Origin: Ruegeria halocynthiae
GTDB taxonomy: Bacteria; Pseudomonadota; Alphaproteobacteria; Rhodobacterales; Rhodobacteraceae
Length of the DNA: 64,000 nt
Assembly: GCF_000743705.1 (NCBI RefSeq)
Contig: NZ_JQEZ01000002.1
Coordinates: forward strand, 791,375 to 855,374
Reading direction: 5' to 3'
The notes below the pieces were generated by a model. It did not search any database. It worked only from the letters and a program-made list of their open reading frames with translations, and was not told the DNA's origin. Within the stretch, counting starts at the first letter, position 1. Each line of letters opens with the position of its first letter. This document shows, in pieces, positions 60,149 to 64,000 of the stretch. Position numbers and translations under genes: made by a program.

Positions 60149-61765
60149 ATGACATCCAAAGCCCGCCATACCCTGCCCACACACAGCGTCCTGAACCAAC
60201 CGCCTGAGCGTGGTGATTTCGACCTTTGGGCATCCGATCCGGTACTCCAGGACGTCACGAACGTGGCAGGCGGGCGCATCGCGCCGCTGGCGGCCTATGG
60301 GGAAACGCTTGGACGTGCGGAAACGCGGGAATTGGGGCGGGATGCAAACCGTCACCCGCCCGAACTCCGGCTGTTCGATCCGGGCGGTCGGCGTCTGGAT
60401 GAGGTGCGCTTTCATCCGGCCTACCACCAGTTGATGCACCTCAGCCAGTCAGCCGGGTATGCGGCCCTGCCATGGGACGGCCAACCGGGCGGCCACGCGA
60501 CCCACGCCGCGATGATCTATATGGCCAGCCAGATCGAGCCCGGCCATTGCTGCCCGTTGACCATGACCTATGCCGCAATCCCGGCATTGGCTGCGCATGA
60601 GGGTATCGCCGCCGTCTGGCGCCCTAAGTTAACGGCGCACACCTATGATCCGACGACAAAGCCGGTCACGGAAAAGACCAGCGCCACGCTGGGCATGGCA
60701 ATGACCGAAAAACAGGGCGGCTCGGACGTGCGGGCCAATTCCACGATTGCCACCCGTGACGGCGATCACTGGCGGTTGCGCGGGCACAAGTGGTTCTGTT
60801 CGGCCCCGATGTCCGACGGGTTCCTGACCCTGGCGCAGGCACCCGGCGGGCTGACCTGCTTTCTGGTGCCACGCTGGCTGGAGGGGGACCGCAACGCCAT
60901 TCACCTGATGCGGTTGAAGGACAAGCTGGGCAACCACGCAAATGCCTCGTCGGAAATCGAATACCACGACGCGCTGGCCTTGCAGCTTGGCGACGAAGGC
61001 GCAGGCGTGCGCACTATTCTTGAGATGGTGCACCACACCCGGTTGGACACGGCAATGGCCCCCGCTGGCCTTATGCGCGCTGCCCTGACCGAGGCGCATC
61101 ACTGGGTCACCCACCGCAGCGCCTTTCAGCGCCGGTTGATCGACCAGCCGCTGATGCGCGCGGTGCTGGCCGATCTTGCGTTGGATTGGGAAGGCGCGCT
61201 GACGCTGGGGATGCGCGTGGCGCAGGCATTCGACAGCCCCTCCCCCGAAGACAGGGCCTTTGCCCGGATCGGCGTCGCGCTGGCCAAATTCCTCAACAAC
61301 AAGCGCTGCCCCATCGTCACCGTCGAAGCGATGGAGGTGCTGGGCGGCATGGGCTATGTCGAAGACACCCCCCTGCCCCTGATTTATCGCGAGGCCCCCC
61401 TGAACGGCATTTGGGAGGGGTCGGGCAATGTGATCTGCCTGGACATTCTGCGCACCCTGGCACGCGACCCGCTGGCCGCCGAGATATTGCAGGCCGAACT
61501 GAACGCCGCCAAGGGCACCGACCGGACCTATGACGCCGCGCTGAACGCACATCACGACCGCTGGCCCGCTGTGCCGCCCGAGGCAGAGGCGCGCTGGTTT
61601 GCCGAACGCACGGCGCTGTTGCTAGCCGCGTCGCAACTGCTGCGCCATGCACCGGGTGCGGTGGCTGACGGGTTTATCGCCACGCGCCTGTCAGGCGACA
61701 GCGGGCGCATCCCCGGATCGGTCACCGGGCTGGACACGGACGCCATACTGGGCCGCCTCGGCTGA
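60149..61765 (+). CDS. Acyl-CoA dehydrogenase, AidB type
   Basis: A 538-aa FAD flavoprotein. The AidB-type layout is shown by the long N-terminal domain (LNQPPERGDFDLWASDPVLQ), the flavin-contact segments MAMTEKQGGSDVRANST and WFCSAPMSDGFLTLAQ, and the C-terminal LNNKRCPIVTVEAMEVLGGM with PLIYREAPLNGIWEGSGNV carrying the catalytic glutamate. AidB in E. coli is linked to alkylation response. Relatives act on isovaleryl-type acyl-CoA. It is a single gene 67 bp after yidD. Confidence 0.9.
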   Translation: MTSKARHTLPTHSVLNQPPERGDFDLWASDPVLQDVTNVAGGRIAPLAAYGETLGRAETRELGRDANRHPPELRLFDPGGRRLDEVRFHPAYHQLMHLSQSAGYAALPWDGQPGGHATHAAMIYMASQIEPGHCCPLTMTYAAIPALAAHEGIAAVWRPKLTAHTYDPTTKPVTEKTSATLGMAMTEKQGGSDVRANSTIATRDGDHWRLRGHKWFCSAPMSDGFLTLAQAPGGLTCFLVPRWLEGDRNAIHLMRLKDKLGNHANASSEIEYHDALALQLGDEGAGVRTILEMVHHTRLDTAMAPAGLMRAALTEAHHWVTHRSAFQRRLIDQPLMRAVLADLALDWEGALTLGMRVAQAFDSPSPEDRAFARIGVALAKFLNNKRCPIVTVEAMEVLGGMGYVEDTPLPLIYREAPLNGIWEGSGNVICLDILRTLARDPLAAEILQAELNAAKGTDRTYDAALNAHHDRWPAVPPEAEARWFAERTALLLAASQLLRHAPGAVADGFIATRLSGDSGRIPGSVTGLDTDAILGRLG

Positions 61766-61809
61766 CCCGCCCACTTGCCCGGTTGCGCCATCTGCTGTAG
61801 GGGCTGCGC

Positions 61810-62703
61810 ATGTTTGACGAAGCTGACGATATCCACCCGCTCTTTGCCGGCGCGCCCTCGACCACCGAGTACAAGAAGCTGCGCAAACGCATCGTGCGCC
61901 AGACCCGCGAAGCCATCGAGCAATACGGGATGGTTGACCCCTCTGCCCATGACAAAGACGGCAAACCGCCCCGCTGGCTGGTCTGCCTGTCGGGCGGCAA
62001 GGACAGCTATACCCTGCTGGCGGTGCTTTATGAGCTGAAGTGGCGCGGGTTGCTGCCGGTCGATCTGCTGGCCTGCAATCTGGATCAGGGTCAGCCGGGT
62101 TTTCCCGCCACCGTCCTGCCCGAGTTTCTGGAACGTATGGGCGTGCCCCATCGGATCGAATATCAGGACACTTATTCTGTCGTCATGGACAAAGTTCCCC
62201 AGGGCCGTACGTTTTGCGCCCTGTGTTCGCGCCTGCGTCGGGGCAACCTGTACCGTGTTGCGCGCGAAGAGGGATGCTCGGCCGTGGTGCTGGGTCATCA
62301 CCGGGACGATATCCTTGAGACGTTCTTTATGAACCTGTTCCATGGCGGTCGACTGGCAACAATGCCGCCGAAATTGGTGAACGAAGAAGGCGACCTGTTC
62401 GTCTTTCGCCCATTGGCCCATGTGGCCGAGGTCGATTGCGAGAAATTCGCCACCGCCATGAAGTATCCCATCATCCCCTGCGACCTGTGTGGCAGTCAGG
62501 ACGGGTTGCAACGTCAGCAGGTAAAACAGATTCTGGATCAGTGGGAAAAAAACAGCCCCGGCAGGCGGCAGGTGATGTTTCGGGCGCTGACCAACGCGCG
62601 GCCCTCGCATTTGCTGGACCCGAAATTGTTCGATTTTCAGGGCCTGAACCTGAACCCAGATAAAAATACCGAAAATTCAGATGAAATTCCGCAGTTGCGT
62701 TAA
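61810..62703 (+). CDS. ttcA: tRNA 2-thiocytidine(32) synthetase
   Basis: A 297-aa PP-loop ATPase. SGGKDS at 61-66 binds ATP, and C136/C139 (CALC) and C224/C227 (CDLC) are the conserved TtcA cysteine pairs that hold an iron-sulfur cluster. [19 protein letters not shown] follows the first pair. It adds sulfur to cytidine 32 of some tRNAs. Length matches the family. Single gene, 44 bp after the dehydrogenase. Confidence 0.96.
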   Translation: MFDEADDIHPLFAGAPSTTEYKKLRKRIVRQTREAIEQYGMVDPSAHDKDGKPPRWLVCLSGGKDSYTLLAVLYELKWRGLLPVDLLACNLDQGQPGFPATVLPEFLERMGVPHRIEYQDTYSVVMDKVPQGRTFCALCSRLRRGNLYRVAREEGCSAVVLGHHRDDILETFFMNLFHGGRLATMPPKLVNEEGDLFVFRPLAHVAEVDCEKFATAMKYPIIPCDLCGSQDGLQRQQVKQILDQWEKNSPGRRQVMFRALTNARPSHLLDPKLFDFQGLNLNPDKNTENSDEIPQLR

Positions 62704-62774
62704 CGACTGACTCAGATTGGTTTTCTACGGTTGCCTGAAACGTGCTATGTCCAACGTAAAGGCCCAGAAATCCG

Positions 62775-64000
62775 ATGTGGAAACATATCACAGTCGAACG
62801 CGTTCTAAATGCTCTTACTTCCATTCTCAGCGGCCCTGCCGCACTGGCCTTTGTTCCGGCCATCAGCCTGGCCGCCTTCTGGCTTGGTGGGGAAAGGGCG
62901 CTGGTGGTGGTTGCACTGGTCTTACCACTTGTTTTCGCGGGTGCTGTTGCGTTTGACGCCCGGGTCGAAAAGCGACGCAGCCCAACCACCGGCATGATGG
63001 ACCTTGGAACCTTTGCCGCCGAGCTTGAGGGGATTTTCAAATCATCCTCGTCCAGTGGCGCGGAATCCGCCTGTATCCTTGTTGCACTGGATGATTATCC
63101 GGGTTTCCTTGACCTTCATGGCAACGCCGCGGCAAATCACCTGGCCGAACAATTTGGCAGCCGCATTCTTTCTGTCATCCGCACGCAGGACATCGTGACC
63201 CGGCTGGATCAGAACAAGATCGCTATCGGATTGCACCCGTCACACCAGCTGGATCTTGAAGCCTGCATTCAGATGGCCGGGCGCATGCAAGCCGTCGTTG
63301 AGGAGCCGTTCAATATGAATGGCGCGGGGGTGTATGTGTCCTGCTCGATCGGGTTCAGCCTGCTGTCCAGCGTGGTGGATAGCCGGTATGAAGATTGGAT
63401 CGACGCCGCCTCGGCCGCATTGGGCGAGGCGCAAAGAAACGGCCCATCGACCATTCGCGCCTTTTCCAGCGAAACCCGCCGCCGCTCGCACATTCGGGCC
63501 AACCTGCGGAAAGAATTCGAAACCGCGCTGGACAATGGCGAAATCCGCCCCTGGTTTCAGCCTCAGGTTTCAACCGACACCGGCCGCGTCACAGGGTTTG
63601 AAGCATTGGCTCGATGGGAGCATCCGCAAAAGGGTGTATTGGGGCCGCAGGTGTTCCTGCCCTTTGCCGAGCAGGCCGAACTGATGGAAAAACTTGGGCA
63701 GGCGATGCGTCACCACGCCTTTGCTGCCCTGCGGGATTGGGATCGCGCCGGGGTAGTGGTGCCCCGGATCGGCGTCAATTTTTCGTCCGATGAGCTGCGC
63801 GACCCGGCCTTGATCGACCGTCTGAAGTGGGAGCTGGATCAGAATGATCTGACCCCGGACCGGCTGGCCGTCGAGATTCTGGAAACCGTTTTTTCCCGCC
63901 GCCCCGATGATGTGATCACCCGCAACGTGACCGGCATGGCTAAGCTGGGGTGCTGCATTGATCTGGACGATTTTGGCACCGGACATGCCTCGATCGCATC
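62775..64000 (+). CDS. Membrane GGDEF/EAL-type protein, cut by window end
   Basis: The first 408 residues of a larger protein. Two N-terminal helices (about 15-55) are followed by a degenerate GGDEF domain (DDYPGFLDLHGNAAANHLAE, and NKIAIGLH where GGDEF should be), so it is not an active diguanylate cyclase. An EAL domain then starts near residue 255: GFEALARWEHPQKGV, VNFSSDELRDP, VEILETVF and DLDDFGTGHASI retain the metal ligands, so cyclic-di-GMP hydrolysis is likely. ATG 62775 was chosen, 71 bp after ttcA. Confidence 0.9.
   Translation, partial: MWKHITVERVLNALTSILSGPAALAFVPAISLAAFWLGGERALVVVALVLPLVFAGAVAFDARVEKRRSPTTGMMDLGTFAAELEGIFKSSSSSGAESACILVALDDYPGFLDLHGNAAANHLAEQFGSRILSVIRTQDIVTRLDQNKIAIGLHPSHQLDLEACIQMAGRMQAVVEEPFNMNGAGVYVSCSIGFSLLSSVVDSRYEDWIDAASAALGEAQRNGPSTIRAFSSETRRRSHIRANLRKEFETALDNGEIRPWFQPQVSTDTGRVTGFEALARWEHPQKGVLGPQVFLPFAEQAELMEKLGQAMRHHAFAALRDWDRAGVVVPRIGVNFSSDELRDPALIDRLKWELDQNDLTPDRLAVEILETVFSRRPDDVITRNVTGMAKLGCCIDLDDFGTGHASIA

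Overview
The window looks like chromosomal DNA from a marine alphaproteobacterium of the Roseobacter group (Rhodobacteraceae). This is inferred from gene content and codon style, not from a database search. The right end carries the housekeeping order rpmH-rnpA-yidD with an AidB-type acyl-CoA dehydrogenase and ttcA nearby. The rest is typical roseobacter accessory DNA: solute-uptake and catabolic clusters under LacI, LysR, AraC, TetR, MerR and WYL regulators, an IS3-family element, and decayed intergenic repeats.

Layout. 0-3.2 kb: end of an aldo/keto reductase gene, a carboxymuconolactone decarboxylase-like gene, a Bcr/CflA-type MFS exporter and a YciI-like protein. 3.3-7.9 kb: a patch of poorly known genes with zinc ribbons or nuclease-like folds (DUF4145 protein, zinc-ribbon protein, NYN-domain protein, a 37-codon gene with a strong terminator, and an unknown 234-aa protein). 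8.1-9.6 kb: an IS3-family element whose right end cuts an AraC-type regulator gene. 10.5-15.7 kb: two secreted DUF1254/DUF1214 paralogues and an exported D-aminoacylase-like amidohydrolase. 16-20 kb: a transposase remnant, a 2-TM ion channel, and an overlapping AI-2E-type permease / HlyD / DUF2955-like operon. 20-30 kb: single genes and regulator/target pairs with visible palindromic operators (MerR with DUF2938, WYL with RidA, TetR with VOC), separated by repeat-rich spacers. 30.5-34.7 kb: five overlapping minus-strand genes encoding membrane or secreted proteins and an FAD oxidase. 35-37.3 kb: LysR with divergent VOC and isochorismatase-type genes.

37.9-54.6 kb is the main coherent system. 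A long minus-strand series encodes an ABC sugar-type importer, several NTF2/SnoaL-like proteins, a HisD-type dehydrogenase, an SDR, a LacI regulator, a cupin protein, a methyltransferase, a MetE C-domain protein, an alpha/beta hydrolase and an RraA-like protein. A divergent pair (a double NTF2-like protein and a fuconolactonase-like amidohydrolase) faces it. Two copies of a palindrome beginning TTGCATAC lie in the divergent promoter region and are the probable LacI operators. The layout reads as uptake plus stepwise catabolism of one unknown small organic molecule. This is the best candidate for an undescribed pathway.

54.6-64 kb: a hairpin-rich spacer, tRNA-Arg(ACG), a sensor histidine kinase, a mercuric-reductase-like flavoprotein with a TVP38/DedA-like membrane protein, then rpmH-rnpA-yidD, the acyl-CoA dehydrogenase, ttcA and the start of a GGDEF/EAL-type gene that runs off the window.

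A second window-wide signal is a degenerate intergenic repeat whose 36-bp core, bounded by GCTGC at both ends, occurs at least seven times between 15.9 and 35.1 kb, in both orientations and always between genes.
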